Shown piece by piece: positions 21,801 through 32,171 of a stretch of 64,000 bases of DNA; position 1 is the first letter of the stretch, and each line of letters opens with the position of its first letter. The translations under genes and the position numbers were made by a program. The stretch is from contig CM061223.1 of assembly GCA_030844895.1 (NCBI GenBank), positions 9,256,994 to 9,320,993 on the forward strand, given 5' to 3'. The notes beneath the pieces were generated by a model. The model worked only from the letters and a program-made list of their open reading frames with translations. It searched no databases and was not told where the DNA came from. The stretch is from Ambrosia x helenae. Its lineage: Eukaryota > Streptophyta > Magnoliopsida > Asterales > Asteraceae.

Positions 21801-22032
21801 TTACACTCTACTATAAAGTATAAATTAGATCAATTCAAAAGGTTGTGACTGAATTTAATAAACTTGATGAAAACTTTAGATGTGTGGATTTGAACAAGTG
21901 TATGAAGGAGAGCTAACATTCGCCACAGTTCTTGGGGCGGGCCACATGGTGCCAGGCAATAAAGGGAAGATATCACTTGCACTCGTTACACATTTCTTGA
22001 CAGGAGAACGTCTTGATGATTCGAGCAATTGA
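18888..22032 (+). CDS. Serine carboxypeptidase-like protein, one frameshift in exon 4
   Basis: An S10 family serine carboxypeptidase, secreted or vacuolar. Eight exons: 18888-19257, 19856-19963, 20036-20313, 20897-21150, 21240-21358, 21428-21520, 21638-21743 and 21880-22032. The signal peptide is MEKTTILLISLLFFSSFLC. The oxyanion motif LLLWLNGG|PGCSS spans intron 1. The nucleophile serine is in ISGESYAGHYVPQ, the aspartate in GDTDGRVPVT and the histidine in GAGHMVPGNK. The triad and splice sites are intact. Exons sum to 1,481 nt, one short of 494 codons. Around 21103-21110 (TACGCCCTTTATG) one base, probably a C, is missing, so the reading frame falls into a TGA at 21116-21118. This is either a recent null allele or a base-call error. 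SCPL group II (SCPL40-like) seems likeliest. Confidence 0.88.
20641..20748. repeat. Two adjacent hairpins in SCPL intron 3
   Basis: The first pairs atataccccgtttggta (20641-20657) with taccaaacgggatatat (20685-20701). The second is a perfect 14-bp stem, attatgggtatggc (20716-20729) with gccatacccataat (20735-20748). Both loops contain ctagaa. They look like small fold-back insertions in the intron. Confidence 0.6.
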
Positions 22033-22203
22033 TTATAGGTTCATTCGGAATTTATTTGATGTTCTAGGTTTTGAATTGTTGATTTGCTTCTGATTGTGAA
22101 AGTGAATGAACATGGTCTTTAAGCTAAAGATAGGTTGGGTTATTTTATGGAGTGGAAAGTTATCATGTCGTTACAGTTTCAATAAATCTGGTTCTATATT
22201 TGT

Positions 22204-23888
22204 TAAGGGTGAATGGGATGGTCATCACACACAATCACACTCAATCTTATTATGCCACCTCATTCTATCACAACATTGTTTTTACTTTAAATTACAAATA
22301 AAATACGTTAACTAAAAAATTACAAAAAATACTTATAATAAAATTGAATTAATAAAATTAAGTGGTGGGTGCGACTCCTCGAACCTGATATCTAAGCTAC
22401 CAACGTGTTCTGTTAGATAATATATATCCAAGTTGAAAGTGGGTTTGTTCATTCTTCAACTCCAAAAGAATATCATCGCTAACGGTTGCCGGTGTCGGAG
22501 GGTCCATAACGTAATATGGTGATATTGCACGCTTCTCTTCCTTTATGATCATGTTGTGCAACATGATACACGCGCACACAACACTTCTTATTTTCGTTTG
22601 ATCAGCCAAACGCGACGGGCGATCTATTATGTGACATTTACTTTTCAATACACTAAACGCTCGTTCACCGTCTTTTCTTACAGATTCTTGTAGCTTCTTA
22701 AATAATATTTCTTTTTTGATTGTCAGAAACGAATAAGCTTTAGAAAAACTGATCAAGCAGGATAGATGTCATCAACAAGATAGAACCCACGTCTATATTG
22801 TCTCCCGTTCACCGTAAACAAACACGTTCGGGCGGTTCCTTGTATCTTTGTATCGAATAGAGGTGACTAATGTAGAACGCTGACGTCGTTGTTTGAACCT
22901 GGGGGACCAAAGTACGCATGCCAAATCCATAAGTCGTTCGACGCAACGGCTTCGAGCATGATCGTCGGTTTTTTATGGTCGCCTCTCATAAACTGGTCTC
23001 GCAAAGCCGTCAGACAACTTCTCCATTCGACGTGCGTACAGTCAATGCTACCGACCATCCCGGGAAAATGTCATCTAGCTTCATGTGCGACATACACACG
23101 TTTTATGTCGTGTCTAATCGGTCTTTGTAGATACTCTTTACCATATAAATAAATAATAGCATTGCAAAAATACTGAAGAGACTCGCTTAAAATTCTACTT
23201 GATATATTTAAATATTCATCAAATTCGTCAGGAATGTTACCGGTTGCAAGTTGACGAAGCGCGGATGTGCATTTTCGTATAGTCGTAAAACTCTTTTTTT
23301 CCCTAGCATCATACCCTTCTTGAAACCATTCGAACTTAGCTTCGATGTCTCCAAAAATCTTTAAAAATAATTCCTTTGATAAACTGAATCGATTTTTAAA
23401 CATCACGTCATTGTTCTTTGCGTTTTCAACAAAGTAATCATTCATCAAAACACCATTTACCCCCACCGATCACGTTACACCATTTTTTTCTTTGAGCATC
23501 CTGTATCTTCAAGGTGCGCGGCTTCGCAAACCTTTGCAAAAAGATCCATTGTAGAACCCAACGAGTCAGAAGAACTAGACAAGTCGAATGGAAGAGAAAG
23601 ATCTTCCATGTGATAATTTTTTTTTTGTTGTTTAATTGTTTAAGGCATTGTTTAATAGTTGGTTGTATTGATTTGGGTTGAAAATGAATAATATATATAG
23701 TATTTTAGAATATTTTTTTAAGCCAAAATGGTCATATGACCGTTGGGCTTTGGCTAAGGGTCCAAATGAGCCCGTGATGGCTATCACAAATTAACATTGT
23801 CGCGGCCGTGATAAATTTGGTGGGGCGGTGGTTGTGATGGTCACGACCATCAAGGAGTGGCTATCACGGACCATCCCGCCCACCCTAA
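22204..23888 (-). mobile_element. PIF/Harbinger DNA transposon with TIRs and TAA duplication
   Basis: The body is 22207-23885 (1,679 bp). The left end is GGGTGAATGGGATGGTC; the right end, reverse-complemented, is GGGTGGGCGGGATGGTC. It is flanked by taa at 22204-22206 and 23886-23888, the target expected of PIF/Harbinger elements. It carries a decayed transposase on the minus strand. Confidence 0.85.
22397..23611 (-). pseudogene. HARBI1-like DDE transposase, inactivated
   Basis: The N-terminus begins near 23611 (MEDLSLPFDLSSSS), followed by a frameshift near 23480. Then come FKNRFSLSKELFLKIFGDI, RKCTSALRQLATGNIPDEF, MVGSIDCTHVEWRSC (first catalytic Asp), GPPGSNNDVSVLH (second Asp) and GRQYRRGFYLVDDIYP, ending with the C-terminal part at 22756-22397. 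In-frame stops sit where tryptophan or glutamine is expected (near 23070, 22865 and 22757), consistent with G-to-A and C-to-T decay. The partner Myb-like protein of this family is absent. Function is lost. Confidence 0.85.
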
Positions 23889-23973
23889 TGGATCAAACCT
23901 GATCTGAAGTTTAAATAACGGGCCTTGGATAGGGGTGATGGATCCCATAATCGGTCTTTATAGTTTTTGTTTA

Positions 23974-24845
23974 GTAAATTGCCATTTTCGTCTCTTTGGT
24001 TCGGTCATTTTTGTCGCTTTCATTCAAAATGTTTTTTTCTCGCTTTCATTCAAACCAGTTTCTTGTCGTTTTCATCCACTTCGCTAACTTGTCTATCTTT
24101 TAACGTTAGAAGAGGGACATTTTTCTTTATGTACAAGTTAAAAAAAAAAATAGATTAAATTTTATCCCCTTTTGCCTTTCAAAAAAAAAAAATTATATCC
24201 CATTTTTTCAACCCTAACCCACCACTTTAACCATAACCTCAACCACCTCTTCCTCTCACAACGACCACCACCACCATGTTATGGTTGATTTATTATGATT
24301 TTTACAAAGCATTACAAAATTTTGGACAAAAGATCCCTGATCCCACCACATTTCAACAATTACACAGCCATAAGCATCTTTTCCTGTAAACATGATATAA
24401 TTATAAAATACAGTTGTCGGTTACACTACAAAGTTGGAGTGTTTTTGGTTAGTTTGGGTTGAAATGTGGTGCTATCTTTTGTCCAAAAATTTGTACTGCT
24501 ATCATAATAAATCCACCATAACATGGTGGTGGTGGTGGTTGTTAGAGGAAGAGGTGGTTGAGGTTGTGATTGAAGTGGTGGGTTAGGGTTGAAGAAAGGA
24601 GATAGAATTTAATCTATTATTTATTTGTTTTGTTTTTTTACATAAAAAATGATAAAAATGCCTCTCATCCAACATTAAAAATGACAAAAATGCTCCTCAT
24701 CCAATGTTAAAAAATAGAAGGGGTTAGTGAAGTGGATGAAAATGGCAAGAAAATAAAACCACAAAGACCTAGATGCGATAAAAAAACCATTTTGAATGAA
24801 AGCGGCATAAATGACCAAACCACATAGACGAAAATGACGCTTTAC
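23974..24845. mobile_element. Fold-back / long-TIR element, 872 bp
   Basis: Left arm words gtaaattgccattttcgtc, ggtcatttttgtcgctttca and aaccctaacccaccacttt recur inverted in the right arm as gacgaaaatgacgctttac, tgaaagcggcataaatgacc and agtggtgggttagggtt. The arms are about 300-350 bp, around a centre at about 24300-24500. There is no ORF. I could not settle a target duplication. A MULE-type origin is possible. Confidence 0.65.
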
Positions 24846-26160
24846 ATATTTTTTAGGAAATTGGAAAGTGAGCACTAATAAAATAAATAAGGAACTCATG
24901 TTGAACTCCAATACTCAACCACAATCGTTTTATAATTTTGTTTGTTACCGGTTGCAATCAAGGATGTAGTAGAAGAGTTAAAAAAATATATATTATTTGT
25001 TATTCACTTGTATATGGCACTATTATTTGTTGAACTCCAATACTCAACCACAACATCATTATCAACATCATTCAAGAAACACGGAGCTAAATATAATCAA
25101 ATATATTAGAGAATGAAGAACTGTTTATTATTGAAGATCTAGGTTATGAAGACAAGTAAATGAGCACAAATAGACAATGATGCGACTAGAATGCTTCCGC
25201 CAACAATCACGAGTAACAACATGTTTGTTTTTCTCTCTAAGTGACCGACCATTTCTTTCTAGAGAGAAGGGGTATTTATAGTAAGGATGGCTCGTGCTCA
25301 TTAGCTCTTGTTGAATGACAACTTATTTTTGCGGGTCCCACGTCTGACGGCCGTTAGGAAATATATACGTTGTCTTTTTCTCATTAGTTGGTTGTCCCTT
25401 TAAGTCATCCTTCTTGTCCTTATTGCCCTTCGCTAATTGGTATGAGCTTATGGAGCATGGAATTCTCTTATTTGATTGGTTGGGTGTTCCTTTCTTTCAT
25501 TCATTCCTTGTAGCTGGCATGTCCTAGGTAGTGTGTGGAGGCCTACAGAAGCTTCCTATGATTATTCGCAGGGCTGTTGTGTACGTGTGTGGGTCTGCGC
25601 ACGCATCCAGATACATATCTCTTCAATCATCATTATCAAAGATAACTCTCACTCCAAGGTTGAACTGGGTGAATGTGTTTTCGTTGGTAAAGTTGAAGAA
25701 TGTGCTTCTTTCTAAATGATGAATCATAAGGTTTATTATATGTTCATATCAAAACTTAATCTAGTCTAGGATTCTTCTCTTGGACGAGAACGATTCTAAT
25801 TTGGGCGATGCCTATATACTTCAGCACAACCTGAACAAAATTCTTTTAATCTTTCACTAACCATTGCATATGTGCAAGGCATCTTTCATATCTATAGTTT
25901 AAAAAAAAATTAGTTTAAGCAATCAACTCTTCATATGATATGCATATGAGGTCGACTTATTCCTTGACAACCATATTAAATTACAATCCATGGAGTAGTC
26001 ACTTGTTGATTCTTATGGCACATGACTTTAGCTTATTTTTCTTCAAAGCTGAAACCCAATATTGAATTTACGATTAAATTCTTTTACCAACATCATATTT
26101 CAGTGTTTAGTATAACAATCCACAAGATAAGTCTTAAGCTAAATATACGAATTACAACTT
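24846..26160. other. Intergenic DNA, nothing supported
   Basis: AT-rich DNA without recognisable exons. Short open frames near 25476-25719 have no family resemblance and lack exon context. Confidence 0.4.
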
Positions 26161-26165
26161 TCACA

Positions 26166-26433
26166 TGTAGGTATGCAGGATCGATTGAGAGGGTTTGGGT
26201 TTGAGAGAGAATAAGATAAACTTAAGATTCAATACATAACTAAAATGATACAATGTGTTTGGTATTTATACAAATGAAGGGGTGTGTCCCCAATGACTCT
26301 AACCGACACAATGGTTAGTTAATAACCGACATGACTATTCAACTTAGGATAACTAATATGTCACACTATATATGTATATATATATATATATATATACTTA
26401 GGATAATTGTGGAAATAAGAATTATGTCTAACA
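26166..26433 (-). repeat. 3' LTR of Copia element
   Basis: 268 bp. On the plus strand it starts TGTAGGTATGCAGGATCG and ends ATTATGTCTAACA. It contains a (TA)n microsatellite about 6 bp longer than in the partner LTR. Confidence 0.93.
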
Positions 26434-26448
26434 TTCTCCCCCCTAATT
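26434..26448 (-). other. Polypurine tract of Copia element
   Basis: On the minus strand TTAGGGGGGAGAA stands directly before the LTR start TGTTAGACA. The polyprotein stop lies within 10 bp of the LTR, so the ORF runs into this tract. Confidence 0.85.
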
Positions 26449-29400
26449 CTTGATTTCCCCAAGGTCTTCAATTCCTATGAGACTTCGCATCTCTATGAAC
26501 TTTATCCTTGGTAATGCCTTGGTGAGGATGTCGGCTTTCTGCATCTCTCCACTGATGTGATCAACTTGTATCTGCTCGTTCTCTATGCATTCTCTGATGA
26601 AATGATACCTTGTGTTGATATGCTTTGATCTTCCATGAAACACAGGATTCTTCATGAGTTGTATTGCTGACTTGTTATCTACTCGTAGAGTTATCTTCTT
26701 TGGTCTTTCACCTGTGAGTTCGCTTAGTACTCCTTGTAGCCATATTGCTTGACATGCTGCTGATGTTGCTGCCATAAACTCTGATTCACATGATGATAAA
26801 GCTACCGTGCTTTGCTTCTGACTTGTCCATGTGATAGGTGAATCTTTGTAGTAGAATATTGTTCCTGTTGTTCCTTTTCCATCTTCTTGGTCTCCATAAC
26901 TGCTGTCGCTGTAACCAATGATTTCTGCTTCTTTGCCTTTGCTGTATTGAATTCCATAATTCAATGTGCCTTTGATATATCTTATCAAATGTTTAACTGC
27001 CTTCATGTGAGTCATCTTTGGTTTCTCCATGAATCTGCTCACGTATCCAACTGCGTAGGTGATATCTGGTCTGGTATGTGTAAGGTACCTTAAGCTTCCA
27101 ATTAGCTTCCTATATTCTGTCTCATTGACTGGTTCACTCTCGTCTTCTTTATCGAGCTTCAGACCTGGTTCCATTGCTGTCTTTGTTGGATTGCAGTCTT
27201 CTAGTCTAGCTTCCTTGATAACTTTCTTAGCGTAGGCTGATTGCTTCAATTGTATCCTTCCTTGTGCTTGGCGTACTTCTATTCCTAGATAGTATGTGAG
27301 TGGTCCTAAATCACTCATCTCAAACTTGCCTTGCATTTCCTTCTTGAAGCTTGATATGTCCTTCATTGAACTTCCTGTCACTATTATGTCATCGACATAA
27401 ACTCCTATAATGATTGTTGATTGTCTTGAAGTTCTCTTATAAACTGCTTGTTCTTGTGGACATCTTATAAATCCTATCTCTTTTAGGATGTTGTTCAGCC
27501 TTATGTTCCATGCTCTTGGTGCTTGCTTCAAACCATATAGAGCCTTCTTTAGCTTGTAGACTAGCTTCTCTTTTCCTTTCTTTATGAATCCATCTGGTTG
27601 TGATACGTAGACATCTTCCTTTAATTCACCATGTAGGAATGCTGATTTTACATCCAAATGATGTACTTCCCATCCTTTCTGTGCTGCCAATGCTAGTAGT
27701 AGCCTGATTGTTTCCATTCTTGCAACGGGTGCAAATACTTCATTGTAGTCTATACCTTCTTGTTGTACATACCCTTTTGCTACTAATCTGGCCTTATGCT
27801 TGGTGATCTGTCCACTTACGTCTCTCTTGACCTTGAATACCCATTTTAGACCTATTGGTTTCTGACTTGAGGGGAGCGTAGTCAGTGTCCAAGTGTCATT
27901 CTTCTCTATGGAGTCTAACTCGCTTTCCATTGCTTCTATCCATTGTGGGTAATATGCTGCTTCTTTATAGTTTGCAGGTTCTTCATCATATGCTAGATAA
28001 AGATGTTCATAATTTTCTGGTCTAAGAGGTTGTGTGGCTGCATAGATGTCATTAAGTGATCTAAGGGCTCGAACTGGTCTATTTAAAGAGCCTGGTGAGT
28101 CTTCTAACTCTTGAGTACTTGTCTCAACTGCTGGATCACTTGTCGGTGTCTCTTGTACCGTTATTGGAGTTCTTGTAGCTGTAATTGGACTGCTGAAGAA
28201 TTCATTATCGCTCTCTTGATCTTCACTGTCGTCATCATTCTCTTCTTGTACAGCTTCATTTTCTGAATCTCCATGTATCTCAAATCTTGTCCAAGATGGT
28301 TCATCTTCGCTTCCTTCTTTCAAGTAGTTGTCCCAATTCCATGGTTCATTCTCTATGAGTTGGACATTTCTACTGATATGTATCTTCTCTTCTATGGGAT
28401 CATATAATCTGTAGGCTTTGGAACCATTCTCATTTCCTAGATGTACCATTTTCTTGCTTCTATCTTCTAACTTCTTCAAATAGGGCGTCGTTACCTTTGC
28501 ATATGCTATGCATCCAAATACTCTAATGTGCTTGATATTGGGTGCCTTTCCATTCACTGCTTCGTAGGGTGTCATTCCCTGTACTGCTTTAGTAGGTAAC
28601 CGATTTAGTATGTAAATCGCTTGTCTTGTTGCTTCTGCCCATAAGTTCTGTGGTACGTTCATAGCCTTTAACATGCTTCTTGTCATACTCATTACTGAAC
28701 GGTTTTTCCTTTCTACTACACCATTTTGCTGAGGTGTGTAAGGTGCTGTAAGCTGTCTGAGGATTCCTCTGTCCTCACAATACGTGGTAAGTGCTTTAGA
28801 AGTAAATTCTCCTCCACGATCCGTTCTTAATTTCTTGAGCTTTTGACTCGTCTCTGTCTGAGCTTCACTTAGGAATTTCTTGAAATTCTCATAAACTTGA
28901 TCTTTTGACTTAAGCATGTAGATCCACATGTATCTTGAATAATCGTCAACTATCAGGAAGAAATAGTTGTTGCCTGCTAATGATGTGGGTGTAATCGGTC
29001 CACATAAATCTGCATGTACGAGTTCTAGAGGTCTCGTAGCTCTAAAACTTGCTTGAGAGGGAAACGGAAGCCTGCTTTGTTTTCCCGTAATACATGCATC
29101 ACATACTTGAGATGGGTGCTGAATCTTTGGTATTCCACGTGCCATTCCTTTAACGCTTAACTGTCTTAGTGAATCAAAATTCACATGTCCCATACGTGCA
29201 TGCCATAACCATGCAGGTGATACTATTCTGGCTTGTAAACAAATCGGACTTGTTATTCTGAGCCTTACTTTATAGAGTCTATTCTTAGCTCTTGGGACTT
29301 TCATCAATAGGTTGCTGAAGGCGTCATAAATCCATAGATAATCATTCTCCATAATCACTTTACATCCATTTTCTGTAACTTGCCCGAGACTTAGGATGTT

Positions 29401-30666
29401 GCTTTGGAGTGTTGGAATGTAGTAGACTTCTGTAACTAGTCTTTGTTCTCCATTGTTGCATTCCAATAAAATTGAGCCTTTACCTTTGATGTTGACACAT
29501 GATCCATCTCCAAACTTTACACTTCCTGCTATCTTTTCATATAACTCTGTGAAATAGGAGCGTCTTCCTGTCATATGATTGCTTGCTCCGTTGTCCAAAT
29601 ACCATATTTCATTTCCATTATCTTCACTATGATAACGTTCTGGTATGACTTTCTTCTCTTCTAGAACTACACTTCTTTCTTCACCAACTGCCATAAGTAA
29701 TGTGGGATCCTCTTCTTCCATTACTAGGTGAGATTCTTCTTGCTTACTTCGAGGTTTAGGACATCTGGGAGCTATGTGTCCTAATTCATTGCAGTTGTAG
29801 CATCTTACACTGTTGCCATCTCTCTTGGGCTTATAACTACTGTCGTCATGACGATTCTTAGTGGGATTTCGATCACTTCTCTGATCTTGATGGCCATTTC
29901 TGTCAAAGTTCTTTCTCTCATTTCTTTGACCTCTATTGAACTTCCTAAAGTTCTGTCTACCTCGATTCTGATTGTAGTTCCTGTTGTTGCTGTAAGGCCT
30001 TCTATCTTGCCTTGTAAATAACAGCTTCTCTTGACCTGCCGGTCCAAATTTCTTCTCATCTCTTGACTTAAGGCGTTCCTCATAAGCTTTAAGTCTACCA
30101 AGCGCTTCATCTAACGTCATGGTATCTATATCTGAATATTGCTCTATGGATGCAATAATCTGTAGGAACCTTTCTGGTACGGAGTCCAGCAATTTTCGTA
30201 CCAACATCGACTCTTCAATTGTCGTTCCTAAGGTTTTTGACTTTGTACTAATCGCACTTAACCTACCAGCAAACTGGTCTATGGTTTCTGTCTCTCTCAT
30301 TGTTATCATCTCGAATTCTGTGCGTAATGATTGAAGTCTTGCTTTCTGGACTCGGTCAATTCCAATAAATCTTGTCTTTAATGCTTCCCAGATTTCTCTC
30401 GCTGTAGGATGTGACGCCACCTGCATCACCATATCCTCTGGAATTGCCTGAAAGAGATAGGCAATCGCTGTCCTATCCTTCTTTACATCTACCTTCGACG
30501 TGCCTTCTTCGGGTTCCACTACTTCCCAAAGACCATTTGCACTTAATATTGCTTTAACACGAACAGCCCAAATCGTGTAATTTGTAGATGTCAACATCGG
30601 TGTCTGGAGGTTGAAAGTGAGAGTCTCCTTCGTGACTGTCTCCTTTGACGCTGTCTCTTTCGACAT
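26443..30666 (-). CDS. Copia Gag-Pol polyprotein
   Basis: 1,407 aa without interruption. In order: a UBN2-type Gag domain (residues ~15-200); CCHC knuckle CYNCNELGHIAPRC near 290; protease WYLDNGASNHMTG near 365; pre-integrase LWHARMGHVNFDSLRQL near 500; integrase core (ELVHADLCGPITPTSLAGN, IVDDYSRYMWIYML, PYTPQQNGVVERKNRS) at ~555-680; a reverse transcriptase starting with AMESELDSIEKNDTWTL near 900 and containing the active site YVDDIIV near 1110; and RNase H with SSCESEFMAATSAACQAIW near 1310. All catalytic signatures are present, so the element is plausibly competent and could supply proteins in trans. The lineage within Copia is not settled by eye. Confidence 0.95.
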   Translation of the reverse strand: MSKETASKETVTKETLTFNLQTPMLTSTNYTIWAVRVKAILSANGLWEVVEPEEGTSKVDVKKDRTAIAYLFQAIPEDMVMQVASHPTAREIWEALKTRFIGIDRVQKARLQSLRTEFEMITMRETETIDQFAGRLSAISTKSKTLGTTIEESMLVRKLLDSVPERFLQIIASIEQYSDIDTMTLDEALGRLKAYEERLKSRDEKKFGPAGQEKLLFTRQDRRPYSNNRNYNQNRGRQNFRKFNRGQRNERKNFDRNGHQDQRSDRNPTKNRHDDSSYKPKRDGNSVRCYNCNELGHIAPRCPKPRSKQEESHLVMEEEDPTLLMAVGEERSVVLEEKKVIPERYHSEDNGNEIWYLDNGASNHMTGRRSYFTELYEKIAGSVKFGDGSCVNIKGKGSILLECNNGEQRLVTEVYYIPTLQSNILSLGQVTENGCKVIMENDYLWIYDAFSNLLMKVPRAKNRLYKVRLRITSPICLQARIVSPAWLWHARMGHVNFDSLRQLSVKGMARGIPKIQHPSQVCDACITGKQSRLPFPSQASFRATRPLELVHADLCGPITPTSLAGNNYFFLIVDDYSRYMWIYMLKSKDQVYENFKKFLSEAQTETSQKLKKLRTDRGGEFTSKALTTYCEDRGILRQLTAPYTPQQNGVVERKNRSVMSMTRSMLKAMNVPQNLWAEATRQAIYILNRLPTKAVQGMTPYEAVNGKAPNIKHIRVFGCIAYAKVTTPYLKKLEDRSKKMVHLGNENGSKAYRLYDPIEEKIHISRNVQLIENEPWNWDNYLKEGSEDEPSWTRFEIHGDSENEAVQEENDDDSEDQESDNEFFSSPITATRTPITVQETPTSDPAVETSTQELEDSPGSLNRPVRALRSLNDIYAATQPLRPENYEHLYLAYDEEPANYKEAAYYPQWIEAMESELDSIEKNDTWTLTTLPSSQKPIGLKWVFKVKRDVSGQITKHKARLVAKGYVQQEGIDYNEVFAPVARMETIRLLLALAAQKGWEVHHLDVKSAFLHGELKEDVYVSQPDGFIKKGKEKLVYKLKKALYGLKQAPRAWNIRLNNILKEIGFIRCPQEQAVYKRTSRQSTIIIGVYVDDIIVTGSSMKDISSFKKEMQGKFEMSDLGPLTYYLGIEVRQAQGRIQLKQSAYAKKVIKEARLEDCNPTKTAMEPGLKLDKEDESEPVNETEYRKLIGSLRYLTHTRPDITYAVGYVSRFMEKPKMTHMKAVKHLIRYIKGTLNYGIQYSKGKEAEIIGYSDSSYGDQEDGKGTTGTIFYYKDSPITWTSQKQSTVALSSCESEFMAATSAACQAIWLQGVLSELTGERPKKITLRVDNKSAIQLMKNPVFHGRSKHINTRYHFIRECIENEQIQVDHISGEMQKADILTKALPRIKFIEMRSLIGIEDLGEIKN

Positions 30667-31890
30667 TGTGGGTTTAATGGGCGTCTTCTTCTGCGGACTT
30701 TTGTTCTTCTTCTTCCCTATTGTCCAAAACTATTATGGACTATCCCACGCTTCTATGGAACTTTGTTTGACTACCTTTGTCAAACACGACTATGATATGT
30801 CTGAAGAAAATATTCTTGTTTAACAAAGTTTGATGCTTTGTCGGGCCCACAACAAAATATCAAGATCCTTGCTATAATATTTCTTTATACCACTAATGTT
30901 CCAAATTCTAAAGTCAATCCTATGACTTGATGATCCTCCAACGATGATTGATTAGTGTCTTTCAACAACACCCTTTGTCAATCCTAAACACCCTTCTAAA
31001 AAAAAAAACAAATCGCTTGTTTTTCTACTATGCTTCAATCCTATTTTTCTTTTTTTGTTTAATCAGTGATAAATTCCAACAAACAAACACTGATATAATA
31101 CCCTTCACAATAATACCCTCAAATAAAATATTATCTTTTCAAATCTGTTTGACTTTTTAGAAAGTCAAAATTTTCGTCTTTCTTGTTCCTTTGAAAAACC
31201 ACTGCCTGAACAAGTTTTTTTTTTCGATTTGATCCTTTTGATCAAATATAATGGAACTTAACACTTCTGTTCCACAAAATACTGATTTGGATTTTGATCC
31301 AAACGCGATCGAATACGAAAACGATTTAAAAAAAATAATTCCGGTTCCTTCTTCTTGAACCAGAAATTTCTTAATCCTTTTGTTTTGAAATTTTTCGGTA
31401 TAAATCTGTTTGTTTTATATGTATGTTTGTTCGAAGATACTGTTTGGATAATGATAAAATCGTTTTGATGAAAAAAAAATTTTGGCGGGAAATTTGTATC
31501 CGAACAAACAAACAGAGTAACACTTCAAGTTTGATTTTTTTGATTTTGGATTAAGATTTGTATTCGATAATGATTAGAAAACGAAAGGCAGGGATAATAT
31601 AACCGTTTTATCGCGTTGAAACGATTTTTCTGCGTAACCGGTATCTCGCCGGAAGTTGCAGGTTTTGGCCGGAATCTTCTTTTCCGGTCGTCTTCTTCCT
31701 TGAACGGTTATACGATTGATGTATTGATCTTCTTCGAATCCTTGTTGGCTTTGAATGATTGTTCCGATGATCTACGACTTTGATGCCTTCTTCTCAGTTT
31801 TCTTTCTTCGGATGAAAGAACAGAGGGTTGATCAAACTTCGTCTTCTTCACTGATTGATTATAAACGGATGGAACAATTTCTGAATAACC
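30667..31890 (-). other. Long leader of Copia element
   Basis: About 1.2 kb between the primer site and the polyprotein ATG, long for a Copia element. It is AT-rich with several short upstream ATGs on the minus strand. I do not recognise a coding domain. A spliced leader or captured host sequence is possible. Confidence 0.6.
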
Positions 31891-31902
31891 GCTCTGATAC
31901 CA
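31891..31902 (-). other. Primer binding site of Copia element
   Basis: On the minus strand TGGTATCAGAGC follows the 5' LTR after two bases. It is complementary to the 3' end of initiator methionine tRNA. Confidence 0.9.
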
Positions 31903-31904
31903 AA

Positions 31905-32166
31905 TGTAGGTATGCAGGATCGATTGAGAGGGTTTGGGTTTGAGAGAGAATAAGATAAACTTAAGATTCAATACATAACTAAAATGATACAATGTGTTTG
32001 GTATTTATACAAATGAAGGGGTGTGTCCCCAATGACTCTAACCGACACAATGGTTAGTTAATAACCGACATGACTATTTAACTTAGGATAACTAATATGT
32101 CACACTATATATGTATATATATATATATACTTAGGATAATTGTGGAAATAAGAATTATGTCTAACA
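31905..32166 (-). repeat. 5' LTR of Copia element
   Basis: 262 bp, one substitution (within gactatttaac) and a shorter (TA)n compared with 26166-26433. It is followed by tcaca. Confidence 0.93.
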
Positions 32167-32171
32167 TCACA

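Larger units (their letters stand above)
26161..32171 (-). mobile_element. Complete Copia LTR retrotransposon, intact
   Basis: The body is 26166-32166 (6,001 bp), with target duplication tcaca at 26161-26165 and 32167-32171. LTRs are 26166-26433 and 31905-32166. They differ by one C/T substitution and by the length of a (TA)n run, so the insertion is young. A primer site, a polypurine tract and one uninterrupted polyprotein are present. All parts needed for autonomous movement are visible. Confidence 0.95.

Noticed and set aside
25476..25719. Small cysteine-containing open frames as a peptide gene
   Set aside because: Two overlapping frames, no signal peptide pattern or family resemblance, no exon context.
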